64,000 bases of DNA from Arthrobotrys musiformis (Eukaryota > Ascomycota > Orbiliomycetes > Orbiliales > Orbiliaceae). The DNA is taken from assembly GCA_036971715.1 (NCBI GenBank), contig JAVHJL010000004.1:3844001-3908000 (forward strand), in the 5' to 3' direction. Under the pieces are notes generated by a model. It saw nothing but the letters and a program-made list of their open reading frames with translations. It had not been told where the DNA came from and did no database searches. The position numbers and the translations under genes are program-made. Positions 22,024-33,605 of the stretch are shown here, in pieces (the stretch's first letter is position 1; each line of letters opens with the position of its first letter).

Positions 22024-23167
22024 ATGAAGGTTTCTACTACCACTGCTGCTCTTATGGCCATCGCCCTCGTCAATGCTCAGGCTGCAGCTTGGGCGCAATG
22101 TAACTACTCTATTTGACCACATTTACTCTAAATCTTGATCTAATAAGATGTTTTCATAGGTGGCGGTTCCGGCTATACTGGCTCTACCACTTGTGTCTCC
22201 GGATACTACTGCGCATATAGCAACGCCTACTACTCCCAATGCCTTCCTAACGAATTTTGTGGCCAATGGGACTATACGAACACCGCTGTATATACCCTAT
22301 ACAACAATCTTTGGGGATCTGGATCCGCCACCGCAGGATCTCAATGCACCGGCTTAGATGGCACGGATGGAAGCACCATTCGCTGGCATACTTCCTGGAC
22401 TTGGCAGGGTGGCTCAACGTAAGTCCTTAAACCCTTGATCTGTTTATCCTCCAAGATATCCCTACAAGATCAGTAGCAACTACATAGGTTGTGCAAATTT
22501 TAAAAACTAAGATTGGTCAAAGTAATGTAAAGAGTTATGCGAATGCCGCTCTCGCCTTTACTCCCAAGAAACTGAGTGCTTTGTCAACTATCCCTACCAG
22601 CTGGACCTACACTTATTCTAACACCGACAATATGGTCGCCAACGTTGCGTACGATATATTTACTTCTTCTACCTCGAGCGGCACTCCGGAGTATGAGGTT
22701 ATGATCTGGCTTGGTGCCTATGGTGGTGCCGGGCCAATCTCTAGCACTGGAAGTACTATCGCGAGTACTTACATCGATGGGGTGACTTGGAAACTATACA
22801 AAGGGACCAATTCACAATTGACTGTTTTCAGTTTCGTTGCGAGCAATGCGCCCGTTACAAGCTGGAGCGGAGATGTGAATAATTTCATCAAGTATTTGAC
22901 CGGAAATCAAGGGTTGCCATCCTCGCAATATCTTACTAGTAAGTCTCTAGATGAAGGAGACGCATGGCTTATTTCAATTCTCCATACCAGCCCAGTTTTT
23001 ATATGCTGGGCTAGGGGGGTGGGAAGCTTTTTTCTTTCTTTTTGGAATAATAGCTGATTGGAATGATTGTGTCAATAGCTATCGAGGCTGGAACCGAGCC
23101 TTTCACCAACACCGCAGGCGTGAAATCCACCCTTAAGGTTACGGCATACTCCGTCGCGGTCAACTAA
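22024..23167 (+). CDS. Secreted GH12 endoglucanase with N-terminal CBM1 (279 aa, 4 exons)
   Basis: Exons: 22024-22099, 22160-22418, 22523-22938, 23079-23167 (280 codons). Residues 1-20 are a signal peptide. Residues about 24-58 form a CBM1 cellulose-binding module (WAQCGGSGYTGSTTCVSGYY, then YSQCLP). The GH12 domain begins near FCGQWDYTNTAVYTLYNNLW and includes WTWQGGSTNVKSYANAAL. The nucleophile is Glu170 (EYEVMIWLGAYGG) and the acid/base Glu257 (IEAGTEPF). It cleaves beta-1,4-glucan or xyloglucan outside the cell. Acceptor choice matters for intron 2: the nearer ATAG before 22489 gives a frameshift and stop, whereas CAAAG at 22522 restores the family sequence. The short CBM1-GH12 spacing (almost no linker) is unusual. 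Confidence 0.92.
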
Positions 23168-24625
23168 ATGTCACCTGGGTACCTCTGGAGCGCCTAAACG
23201 ATGCTTGAGACGACACCCAAGCAAGGAAATAACGGACGTGGGAGTTTCTATGCTAGCTGGCTGCATGTGTGTGATTACTAGTATGGCTTGGGCTATAAAT
23301 TTATAACATTTGTTTCTCGAAAAAAAAAAAAAAAAGAAAGAAAGAAAGAAAAAGGCGTGACATGGTCTTTGATCATGGAAGTGTGCAGGGAAGGGGGTGA
23401 ATTTTGCACCATAACGCGCTGGAACTTGGAAATTCAAGCAACTTATAAATATTATTTCGTATACTTCTTTGGGCTGGTAACTATAGTTTTGAGATAATTA
23501 AAAATCAACGCCTCAACCGAACCTGGGGTTCGATATCAATATCTAGGTTATTGAATTATCTTTACAGTAGATGTCTATCTTATAGTATCTTCTGTGCGAG
23601 CTTGATTATAGTCAACTATGGTACTAAGCATAATAAACTTCAATTGTTTACTCGTCAATTGCATAAGTGGTACTGGTGCAGATAAATTCCCAAAGAGCTA
23701 ATTATGGACGCATTCATCTGGCTGCGCTAGACCTCGAGGCCGACGCAAACAGGTCAAACTTAATATGTATACTCGATATATGCTTCCTTCATTTGCTTTT
23801 TAGGCGTCCACAGCGTCACCATTCAAAATTTTAACTTCAATGCCATCTCCCAAGGATTTCGGTTCATTCTTTAATTCAGCGCATTGATTTATCTAGATGC
23901 ATCTCTAAATGTAGGCCAACAAAAAGACCCATAAAACATAAAACATACGTTTGAGGGTCTTCGTTATCTATTCGCTCAGCTCTGTATCAGGCACAATTGC
24001 GCTATAGATCGTCAAGATATATCGTATGTGACCACGTTTAAGAGCCGGTTTGAAAACTTCATGCTACAGGTACGTCTGAATAACCTAGCCTGCGGCCAAA
24101 CTCACGTGCAAGCTTGTTCAACCAATTGCAATCCTATTCAACATTACCGCATATACGCCGAGAGTATGTATCATCGGCACAAATATGTGTTTATTTACAA
24201 GATGTTCTCAGATTATCATTGTTGATTGATCTTGTTCGTCGATTTGCCTTACGACTTTTTTTAGCCCACTTGTGGGTAAGATCCGGATATCCGCTGACAC
24301 AGAGCTATCATTGGTAGAAAAATCGTACATTAATTACCTTTGAGATATCAAATTCGGCACCACCGTGAATACATAAAGGTACCACTGCGACGGAGCCTAC
24401 TCATTTCAGCCCTTAGCCTACCAAGCTATCACCTATTGTCGCAAACTAACTTCACTCACAGCTGTCTACAAAACTACTCGAAGCATAATTTTGACACTCC
24501 CTCCTCACCCGAGAAAATTCTTCACAGCCTACCATATGCATCGAAATCTGCGGGGTCTATGGCGAAATTCGATCTTTATATCTAATACACTATAAACTAA
24601 GGGAATCTTGCGCAGTTGAGGAACA
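23168..24625. other. Intergenic region
   Basis: No supported gene. A poly-A plus GAAA microsatellite lies at 23319-23353. Confidence 0.45.
23319..23353 (+). repeat. Poly-A and AAAG microsatellite
   Basis: Fifteen A followed by GAAAGAAAGAAAGAAAAAGG, seen directly. Confidence 0.8.
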
Positions 24626-27600
24626 ATGGCGATAGACCGAAAAGGAAGCCGTTCGTCGAGGCGGCTCCAAGGAGAAGAACCGGAGCCCTTATCTCCACCG
24701 CGGTCAGAAGAAGGAGAAGACCCCCCTGATATTCCGCCTCGACAAGCCAGGATTCAAAGAGTCTCTGTCCGAAACCTGAATGCCTTGGTCTCACCGCCTT
24801 TATTGGCCAGTGAGTCTAATCAGGATGCATCTGCACCTGGATCAGTGGGTACCCCAAACCCCACTGGGAAGGGGACAAGGAAACGAATCTCGGCAGTCGA
24901 ACAAAGTTAGTTCCTCTCAATCTTTTGAACTCTACGGCCCTTTATTAAATACTAAATGAAGACTGACCAACGAAGACCAATCTCCGCTAGAGGCTACTCC
25001 AAACGAGGCTATGACCACAAAGCCAACCCGGGGATCGAGAGCTGGCCTTGGAGCACCGGCTAGACGGTCTGGGAGGCTTTCGAAGACAAATCCTGTCGAT
25101 GAATCAGTCGATTCAAAGCAAGGGATGGCCAAACCCCCATCGAAAGGGTATATATACGAGACTAAAGGCTCCTTAGTCATCTTAGCAAAGTACTGACTCT
25201 TGTTCCCCTGGCGTTTTAAAAAAAGGACTTCGAAAGCCCCAAGCAAGAAGGTGACGATAGCTTCTCTTATAAATAACGAAACGCTGCCGCCCTCCTTACC
25301 TCTCCCCTCGCGAGGCTTGATCACGAAACGGCGCTCGACAAATCAATCATACACGCTAGCTAATGACCCAAATACTACAAATCCTGGCGAGCCTCTCCAG
25401 ACTCGTCCGTCAAAGAGAAAAGCAGAAACTGCAAGTGGCACGTACGAGCCGGCGAAGCCCAAAACCAAAGATTCTGTCGAAGAGATTCAAATCCCAGGGG
25501 TAAAACGGCGAAAACTTGGCTCGACGAAAATTAAAGCGCCGAAAAGGTCGCAAGGTGCGGCGGAGGCTATAATAGCGAATTCGTTAGAGGACCAAGTCGC
25601 GAAGAATACCAAAGGCACCACCCGAAAAAATTCGAAACATATCCAAATACCGGCGGCTCCCACACCAGAAAAGCCGCCGGCAATCGGGCGGCCAACCGTG
25701 TGGTGCGATGTAAGTTTTGGAATGCAACCACATTAAGCTCCCTTAAGTAATATATGAGACTAAGTACTCCTTTAGACTCGTCAGGAGCTTTGCGAAAGCT
25801 TACCATATTTCCGTTCTTACCAGAGTGGTTGCTATGCTACTAAAGGTATCGGGCGAGGCTACTTGATTGACGGACATGCGTCCGAGCGTGACTACATGGA
25901 TGGCTGTGTTATTATCTCGCACGCCGGTGGAAATAGCGAAGAAATTGAAGGCGAAAGACGATTGGTCCGTGACCAAACCTGGGACAAAGGGGTTATTTCA
26001 TGCCTCCGGAACAACTACGAGCAAATGGTGCCTTTAATCGTAATTATCGGCGATCGTTGTCCAACCGCTCCAGCGCATTTAGAACGAAGATATGCGGTAA
26101 TGGATTGGTTTAAAGTCACGCATTGTTGGCCTGAGGTGGAGAGCAAATCCGGTAATATACGATGCAAGTTCCGTCTTGAAAGACTAGATTCTTCGGATAA
26201 AGGTTGGTGGGCTGCTGAGGATACACCCAAGGTTTCCGCAAATATTGCCATTGAATACATCAATTGTCCTGATTGCCGAAAAAACAGTCCGTGGATCTAC
26301 GACAAAGAGCCTATGTGCTTGAATAAGGATTGCAAAAGGTTTTGGACAGTAAGTGAACAGATATCTTTAACTTCTAGCCTTTAGGCCATACATAGACTAT
26401 ATTAATCAAATTACTCGCAGGTTCATTCCGGGAAAGCAGGAAAATCCCCTGAGCGTTTTGTATATCGTGAATCATTTCTTCACGGGAAAACCGTTTGGCC
26501 AGATGCAGCGACGGTCCCTCCGGGCCCATTTGGCCCTAGCCTCCCGATACAAGACGAAATAACAGAAAGCCACGGACGAGACATTAGACGAAAGTTTTGG
26601 AAAGGGATGTGGTGCCAAAGCTGTGGCAAACTAAACTGTCGAGAGCTTTGGAGGAGCTGGAAGTGTACCAACTGTCACTGGGAGTTCGTGCCTAAAAGGT
26701 CACACTTCGTACCCGCCGACCTTTCGGACCAACATAGGCCTGAGTATACCGGCCCGCCCGTTCCAGAAAACGTCGTTGATGCATCAATCAAATCTGAGTC
26801 GCTTGTTCTTCCAGACGGGAGGCGGGCAATGATGTACGATGTTTTCCAATGTGGAAAGGTTATCCATATTTTGGCGAATAAGGTGTGGAATGCTTTGCCT
26901 GGGGGGTCAGATTGGCTTCTAGATAAGTACCAAGATCTAGACATGCCTTTCAAACGGCACGAGCTGAAGACGCATAAGCGTAAGTACTCAGAGCTATTCG
27001 CGTAGCGCCGTATATTTACGCTAAAATAACCTATACAGTTACTGGGAGGCTACTGACACAGCAATTCTCGTTTAACTCTGGTGCCCCATACAAATACATT
27101 GTCGAAGTCGACAGCCTATCATTTGAAAAGTCACCGGCTGTGGTACAGCAAGCACTAAATAACATCCAAGCGGACGTCACAAGAATGATTCCCGATGCAT
27201 TACCAATGAACGAGGTTCTCAACGTGGCTTATTTCGAGGAGCAAAAGATGGACGTGAGTTTAAATCGGCCCGCTGGATTATATGCCTTGCCAGTTGCTTT
27301 ACCGAAGTTTACTAAACATGTAGATGAATTTAGTTTCATGATGACGGTGAAGAAGATCTCGGGCCCTGTGTCTCTTCGATCTCACTGGGATCCCCAGCAA
27401 TGATGTACTTCCGCGTGAAAGCCAAGTACTGCAATGGAGTACTTTCAACTACGGATAAGGCACTCCTCCAACCCTCTAACCCCTCACAATCCGACTCATC
27501 AGCCCCTGAAGGGACCAAGCGCCCATCCAAAAGAAACATTCTAGAACTACGGCTTCACCACGGGGACGTTGTCATCATGAACGGACGCGCAATCCAGAGA

Positions 27601-28510
27601 TTATTAGAGCATGCAGTTACACCAGAGGGGTTCAGGATCGCCGCTACAGCACGCAATATTAGTTCATATAACGTTGCCGTAAACTCAAAGGAGCTCAAAA
27701 GGAGCAAAACGTCGGAACGAAAGGATGTAGCCGCAACAATGGTCAGGGAAAGCAGCCTTGAAGGGGAAAGTGAATCAGAGAGGCCGGCGGGCCCCAATCA
27801 ACACGCATTGGGTAACCTTTCAATACCCACGATATCAACAATACTAGAAAATGGAAACGCGCGGGGAAACCAGATTGAGATGCCTACGGCTCTCGGAATT
27901 TCCCCTCTCTCTATTTCTGCCCCATCTCCAACCTCTGCATTAAGCACGCCCAACTTCACGTACTACAATATCAACGCCGCATCCGCCACACCCTTCCAAT
28001 CTTCTTCGGTGTTTCATGGTGGATCAGCTGTTCACGAGGAGGCTATTTCACCATTAACAATTAGCCGCCCGACTGTGGGAAACTACTCATTCGAACATAA
28101 CTCTAGAGAGGCAACTACAAGCACCAGCTCAGCAGAACCGAGAGCGCTGATAGGGAAGACGATGGGGATGATTAGCCACCCAGGAGCGACGGGGGTACAG
28201 CCATACCAGTCTATGGGTCAGAGCCTGGGACTAGCTTTACATAACGAAGGTGGCGTGTCAGGCCCACCCCTGGAGCCCTCTTTTAACTCGAGCGGGTATG
28301 GGGGTCAAGGATTCAACGATAGTGCAGTAGTCACAGACGAGAGTGAGGGTTCCGGACTACCAGGGTGGACTAACGAGCAGTTCGAAAGACTGCAAAATAT
28401 CTTCTTGTCGAGTAAGTACTTAGTCATTTAACCAACCCTCTTTTAAGTTTCAAGACTTATTTTGAGACATAGATACGGATACAAGCTACGAAAAGATGGA
28501 GGAGGTATAA
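24626..28510 (+). CDS. AlkB-like Fe(II)/2-oxoglutarate dioxygenase-domain protein (1132 aa, 8 exons)
   Basis: Exons: 24626-24905, 24976-25147, 25226-25709, 25776-26348, 26421-26979, 27039-27253, 27334-28411, 28473-28510; phases agree and the total is 1133 codons. Residues 1-300 are basic, Ser/Pro-rich and probably disordered, with nuclear-localisation-like clusters (KRRSTN, KRKAE, VKRRKLG). Two Cys clusters follow: CPDC...CLNKDC (about 473-495) and CQSC...CTNC (568 onward), likely zinc sites. The catalytic core is AlkB-like: FHDDGEE (metal HxD, His763 and Asp765), strand SSISLGSPAMMYFRVK, LELRLHHGDVVIMNG, distal His854 (LLEHAV) and RIAATAR, matching the AlkB RxxxxxR oxoglutarate site. The family demethylates alkylated nucleic acid bases, but this fungal subgroup's substrate is unknown. 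Residues 870-1132 are Ser/Thr-rich and disordered. Another frame of the last exon stays open to 28620, so the extreme C terminus is the least certain part. Confidence 0.85.
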
Positions 28511-29011
28511 AGGCTTTGGTACCACGGTCATGCACCACGCCGAGAGGCACGAATTGCGATATACCATTCTTGAAGAAAGGGTATTAATTCCGACTAAAGA
28601 GAGCCTGAGGGCTCTATAACAAATTACACCGTTAGCATATAGTTTAAACTCCTTGAATTGAAGAACCCGTTTGGGTGCGCCTGCGTTGACCCGCTTCAGT
28701 CTGAGGTTTTGACCTCTCCTTATTATAATATCGAGAACCCATGCTAATAGAAAAAGATTTTCAACATGGTTGCGGGTGAAATCTAGTCTCAAAATTATTC
28801 CCATAAAAATTCGGACCAAAATGCGCATTTTGATAGATATTTTAGGTACCAAATCTTTTATTTTAAAAAATATTGACACTGTGCTCCCGCTCTTAAATTT
28901 ATAAAACAAGGCTATAACTAGTCTAGACACAAGCGAGGCATCAACTAAGCAATGAACTTCCCTAAAGGAAGCTCTTACAAAACCCTTGCCTAAATGGCAT
29001 CTCGGGGCCAT
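28457..29011 (-). CDS. Hypothetical ORF antisense to dioxygenase gene end (184 aa, doubtful)
   Basis: An ATG-initiated frame of 184 codons on the minus strand in AT-rich DNA. It overlaps the last exon of the plus-strand dioxygenase gene. Composition is hydrophobic and basic (FKIKDLVPKISIKMRILVRI) with no recognised motif, no signal peptide and no introns seen. Its length without a stop in AT-rich sequence is more than expected by chance, which is the only support. Could be a spurious frame or a remnant of a mobile element. Confidence 0.2.
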   Translation of the reverse strand: MAPRCHLGKGFVRASFREVHCLVDASLVSRLVIALFYKFKSGSTVSIFFKIKDLVPKISIKMRILVRIFMGIILRLDFTRNHVENLFLLAWVLDIIIRRGQNLRLKRVNAGAPKRVLQFKEFKLYANGVICYRALRLSLVGINTLSSRMVYRNSCLSAWCMTVVPKPLYLLHLFVACIRIYVSK

Positions 29012-29235
29012 TGCTCGATTGATCTAGCCCCTTTAGAACATGAATATAATATTATACAGCTAGTTAACTACGTATCCATACAGAAAGTGAGGCTATTCAA
29101 TTACGTTGCATATAGCTTGTGTCCGAACCCCTAGCGGTCGCAAAACAGGTGAACAATTGGATTAAACGTCCCCGCCCTCGCTGTAAAAGTTACCGTGTAT
29201 CTACTATAAGAAGGTAACATACATAGGTTTTAGCA

Positions 29236-29907
29236 TTAGACTATCGCCTCCGCCGACTGTGGAGCCGTTTTTCCTTTGTCAGTCTTATCCCCAGCGGCCT
29301 GACCCTGCCAATGCCACGAAACGACGTCGTATAGAGTATCATTATATCTCCCTTGCTCAAGATCTTCGATGTAAAGGATTGGGCTGAATTCGTCCCTCAA
29401 CATAATTTTCGACGCCCAAAGTAGATTTTCCCACCAGGTCATTTTTGTCTCCGGCTTCTTGTAGACTAGGGACCATACAGTGTCTTGGCCGTTTGGCAAT
29501 TCAATGTCCTTAATTTTAATGATATCTTCCCTCCGTACTAGAGTTTTAGAGGTGGGTTCGTACAAGGCGACGATAGGCTTTATGAACGTGCATTTGATAA
29601 AGAAATCGTATACTTTGGGGTCCGATTCGCAGTATTCCACCTGGACTTCCTGTGGGTCGTTATTGATGTCATCGAAAGCGAGCTCCGGAAATCCCCAGTA
29701 GTTGCGTATTCTGGTATACCGCAGAGGGAAAAAGAGTATATCTTTTTTCTCTGGTATGACATCTGATATCGATGGGCCTGCCTCCCCGGCCGGCTCGGGA
29801 ATGGCGGCGGCGTCGACAGGGCCGGCTGCACTGGCAGGGAGGTTCTCGGAAGCCGGCATATCAGCAACTGCACGTTCCTCGGGTCCCGTTTCGGTTTCCG
29901 TAGCCAT
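29236..29907 (-). CDS. Hypothetical protein with acidic N terminus (223 aa)
   Basis: Complete intronless frame, ATG 29907 to TAG 29236. Residues 1-50 are Ala/Pro/Glu-rich and likely disordered. Residues 55-205 look globular (DILFFPLRYTRIRNYWGFPE, CTFIKPIVALYEPTSK, TWWENLLWASKIMLRDEFSP), with many aromatic residues. The C terminus is Gly/Lys-rich. No signal peptide or membrane segment. I do not recognise the family. Normal codon-like composition and length support a real gene. Confidence 0.6.
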   Translation of the reverse strand: MATETETGPEERAVADMPASENLPASAAGPVDAAAIPEPAGEAGPSISDVIPEKKDILFFPLRYTRIRNYWGFPELAFDDINNDPQEVQVEYCESDPKVYDFFIKCTFIKPIVALYEPTSKTLVRREDIIKIKDIELPNGQDTVWSLVYKKPETKMTWWENLLWASKIMLRDEFSPILYIEDLEQGRYNDTLYDVVSWHWQGQAAGDKTDKGKTAPQSAEAIV

Positions 29908-30938
29908 GGCGCATATAGTAAGTACCTATCCGCAAAGTGGCCCACAGTCTTTCTGCTACTGGTTGATGTGCTTTCCAGGAGGCTAACGCGGTTTTGTAAA
30001 CCGGTCAGCTGAGAGCCGATTACGGTTGAGCAGATAAGTTTTAAGGTTGCCAGTTGCAATTGCATGAAGCCTGGCCAATGCAAATGTAAAAAATCTGTAG
30101 AATACTCACAACACAAAAAAAACCACAAAATCTGGTGCAGGAACGAGACCAAGTGGCGGAGGCGTTGAGTCGGCCCCTATGCCCCTTTTTAGTTTAGCTC
30201 CAAACTCGATCAAGATACCCCTTCTACGAGGTACGCCTTGTTGTTTCTCTTTCATTACCATGTTAGCTCGCTCTCGCAGACGGATAGAATTGCCGGCCCT
30301 TGGTTCTGGCGAGCTTTTTACTTACTCGTCGATCTATAGATTTATAGGTTTATTTGTAGAGAGATCAACCTTCAATTCAAATGCTCTCAACAGACGTTTT
30401 CCGGACAAACTGGAAATTCTATACAAGATTAAAATTTATAGCTGATGTGCAAAATCCCTGCCTCTGGCACAAATGAATCGTGATAACTTAGAATATAAGC
30501 TGAATGAATTTGAAGTATTCCCCCCTCTCTCTGCCATCTCTCTAACTCTAGCGGAAACGTAGCACATGCAACATCAACATATTTACATCTAACTTGAAAG
30601 TCCAAATTCGATGTGGAAACTCTAACACTAAAAAAACGGCAGTCGCGCTCAAACGCAACTCGCCGGATGTGATCATTAAACGGGAATTATACATTCCAGT
30701 CTCCGACTACGGTAACTCTGAATGGGCTATTCTCGCTAGGATAGTTGAAACCCCCAACCAACCCACCGAGTTCGCATCTGTTCGTCACGGTATTACCACT
30801 ATAGGCAATATCGCGACTAAGATTTGCGAAACATAGGTCAGCATATCTCAGAGACAGGGAATCCCGAATTAGAAATTCAATTAACAATAATCCAACTCCA
30901 CCGAGTGGGACTGGGTGCAACGGTTTTGGGTGGACTTA
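29908..30938. other. Intergenic region
   Basis: No supported gene. Upstream sequence of the 223-aa gene and downstream sequence of the Cys-rich peptide gene. One copy of the 13-mer GGAACGAGACCAA lies at 30140-30152. Confidence 0.4.
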
Positions 30939-31414
30939 CTAGGATGAGGATATAACTGGGACAACCTCGGCTTGTCCGATCCAACGACAACGACGAATAC
31001 GGCAAAGCTCCGTCGGCTTACCAGTAACTCTACAGTTCTTTTGACCCAGCTCAAAAAGATAGTTAAAGCAAGCCCTAGAGTCCGCCGTAGTACAGACGGC
31101 TGCATATTTACACTCGTAACGCCCTTCGAAGATGTATCCACGTTTGGAGATACCTACTCACACCACGTCAGCACATACATGGCTGAATATCCCATACCGC
31201 TTTGCTGAGTTAAGCTCGAGGCACGCTTACCGTTTGGTATTGGCTTCATTAAGTCTTCGTTTGTTAATCCGAGCTCCTTTGGAGATGGAAGATCTTCACC
31301 TGGTATTAGAGCATTGACGTAGTCGATATCCAGCTCTGGGTTTGGTGTTGGGACGGCAGCGACGGCTCCGAGGACCACGAGAATCAAAGGAAAGGCCGCC
31401 TTGATAGAAACCAT
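30939..31414 (-). CDS. Secreted cysteine-rich peptide precursor with Kex2 site (132 aa, 2 exons)
   Basis: Exon 1 is 31414-31231 and exon 2 is 31153-30939; intron donor GTAAGC, acceptor GAGTAG; the total of 399 nt is in frame. Residues 1-20 are a signal peptide (MVSIKAAFPLILVVLGAVAA). Residues 21-66 are an acidic propeptide ending ISKR, a Kex2-type site. The mature part of about 66 residues has six Cys spaced C-5-C-7-C-11-C-9-C-4-C (RYECKYAAVC, RACFNY, KNCRV, ELCRIRRCRW), which suggests three disulfides. Basic residues cluster at the last two Cys. This is the layout of fungal effectors and antimicrobial peptides, but I recognise no family. The stop TAG is followed at once by TAAGT, so TA-GTAAGT could also act as a donor and extend the protein. 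Confidence 0.7.
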
Positions 31415-33354
31415 TGCAATAGCTGTTTCGAATCTATTTAGTGTATCCCCGGGGCGACGCAGGGAAAACCCGAAATATAGGTAAATTTATAAATGTTGCA
31501 AATATAAGAGGGTCGCAGTTTCGTGCAGCTCGTTTGCTGATGTGCAGGGCCTGATATAGGGTTGTCTCTCTTGGAGAGTCGATTCTGATAATGCTAAGAA
31601 GGGAGGATAAAAAAAATTGGAAATTCTCGACGGTGTGCGTATATAAGTTCATTTTATGATAGGTTTTGAATTTATCTTTGACGGAAATCAATATCCCACA
31701 GCCAACGCCAAAGCTACATTGTCACTCCGAGCCCTGGATGACCATGTGGCACAGAAACGAGTCTTTAAAGCTTATACTACATCTGCTCCGTATACACTCA
31801 CATAACTGAAAGTTCACAATAATAAAAAAAACATAACCCCACTCACAGCCTGCAGTGGCTTGTCGCTAGACAAGCTTCGATTGGAACTGCAGTAATGACG
31901 AAGCGTCAAAACCAATTTCTATTGGCATTTGCATGACCAAAGGCCCATATCTACTGAGCACCGCCCTGCTGCCCCTCAGAAGATAAGGCGTATTGGCACC
32001 CAGAACCTAGCTTAGCTAGAGTAAGCGATCGCTGAAGCTTTGCTTGTCAAAAATTCTGTGCTCCGTTCCTATAAAGCGTCAGCCTGGGCTGTTCATGGGT
32101 TTATTGTCTTGGCGCTTATGTAGCCAAGAAGCTACGCGCAAAGTAATGGGAGAGCATCCCAGACCGCATCTATTTCGGCTTTATTATTCAACCTAAAAAT
32201 GAAAGCTTGAATATCCATAGCCCCCCGAAGTTCAACTAGGCTATTTTGCAATCACGTGCGACGGGGCTATTCCAAATATACCTTATACCTACCTCTTCAA
32301 ACATATCTTATACCTACCGGGAACGAGACCAATACATATACCTATAGGCTTGCGAGTGTTGAGTTTGTGTAAGTGTTGACCACTTGCCACACTAAAAGCC
32401 TGCTCCAGTTAGTTGCCAGCATCAAACTTAAGAACCTCTAAAATTTGCACTCATATTGATAAAAGGGTGTCTGGTAAGATACATACACGCGAGCGTCAGC
32501 TCCAGCACCTTTTTGATTTTTTCCAATCGCCTTTATAGGTAAACCCAGGCCGATGGTACCGTTTTCGTCGATCCGATCCTTAAAACGGCCAAATAATGTT
32601 ACAATGCACAATGCTTTCTATAAGATATGATATAAAACATTTACCAGTATTCTATGGTATTTGCCAATAATTCATCAGATATCCATTAACCTGAGCCAGA
32701 AGACGGTCCACCGCCTGTCCGGACCTCGGTTCGGCGAGGTATCCAGTACTGTGTTGACCATGTTGTATTCAGGACCCTTGTTTGTAAGGCTCCTCCTATT
32801 GGCTGGTTTAACCTGCCGTTCTGGGCGCACTTTCTGCATTCGCATAAACTTGTGTCGATCTGCGGCATGCCGCTAGTGTTACAGACGTCTTCAAGAAAAT
32901 TTGAAACATGCCGCTGGTACGGAGGAGTTTCAAACGCGCTGGCTTTCTAGAACGAACTTGACCCCGTACTAGCAGGTATACTTGGTTTTATGAACCTCGG
33001 AATGGTTAACTCCCCATTTCAAAACATCAACGACATGTTTTCAAGTTGCCGCACTTTCCCGCTTCGCTCGCTAGGGCGCGATTTTGAGCCGCTTGGAATG
33101 TTCCGACGAGACGTGGAGGTAAACCTCGCCTTCTGGAAAGGTGATAGAGTACAGTCAAAGATTTGGGTTAGAGACTGTACGTCTCGACCGTAAATCGAGA
33201 GCTCCTCGGGAGGGTGTTCCAGAACACCTTGTTCAGCTGTGGAACGCCGTAGCTTATGCGGGCCATCAGATAGAGTTAGCTATAGATTGAAAAATCGATC
33301 TAGCAAATGTAGAAGATATCTGCATCCACACGGCCACAGCCTCAACAGCGGAGT
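31415..33354. other. Intergenic region between two secreted-protein genes
   Basis: About 1.9 kb without a supported gene. It contains a short direct repeat (ATAT-CTTATACCTACC) at about 32278-32293 and 32303-32319, and one copy of the 13-mer GGAACGAGACCAA at 32320-32332. Confidence 0.4.
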
Positions 33355-33362
33355 CTATAAAT
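33355..33362 (+). promoter_or_regulatory. TATA box of small secreted protein gene
   Basis: TATAAATG about 250 nt before the ATG at 33606, followed by a long CT/CA-rich leader ending in AAAATG. Confidence 0.45.
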
Positions 33363-33605
33363 GCGAGTATTCCCATACTTTCCAGAGACACTTTTACTAT
33401 TATCACTATCACTCACCAGCGCTCATCTGCAATATACACCAACAAGCATATCACTCCTTGAAGCCTTTCACCGCTCAGGTTTAAATTCAAGCCTTTTACT
33501 TTCTCTTATATAATTAGTCGATTGATTCGATACCCCCTCCTTTTAAAGACCACAAACTCAACCTTTTGAAATACCAACTTTCCTTCACAAATAAAATTCT
33601 TCAAA

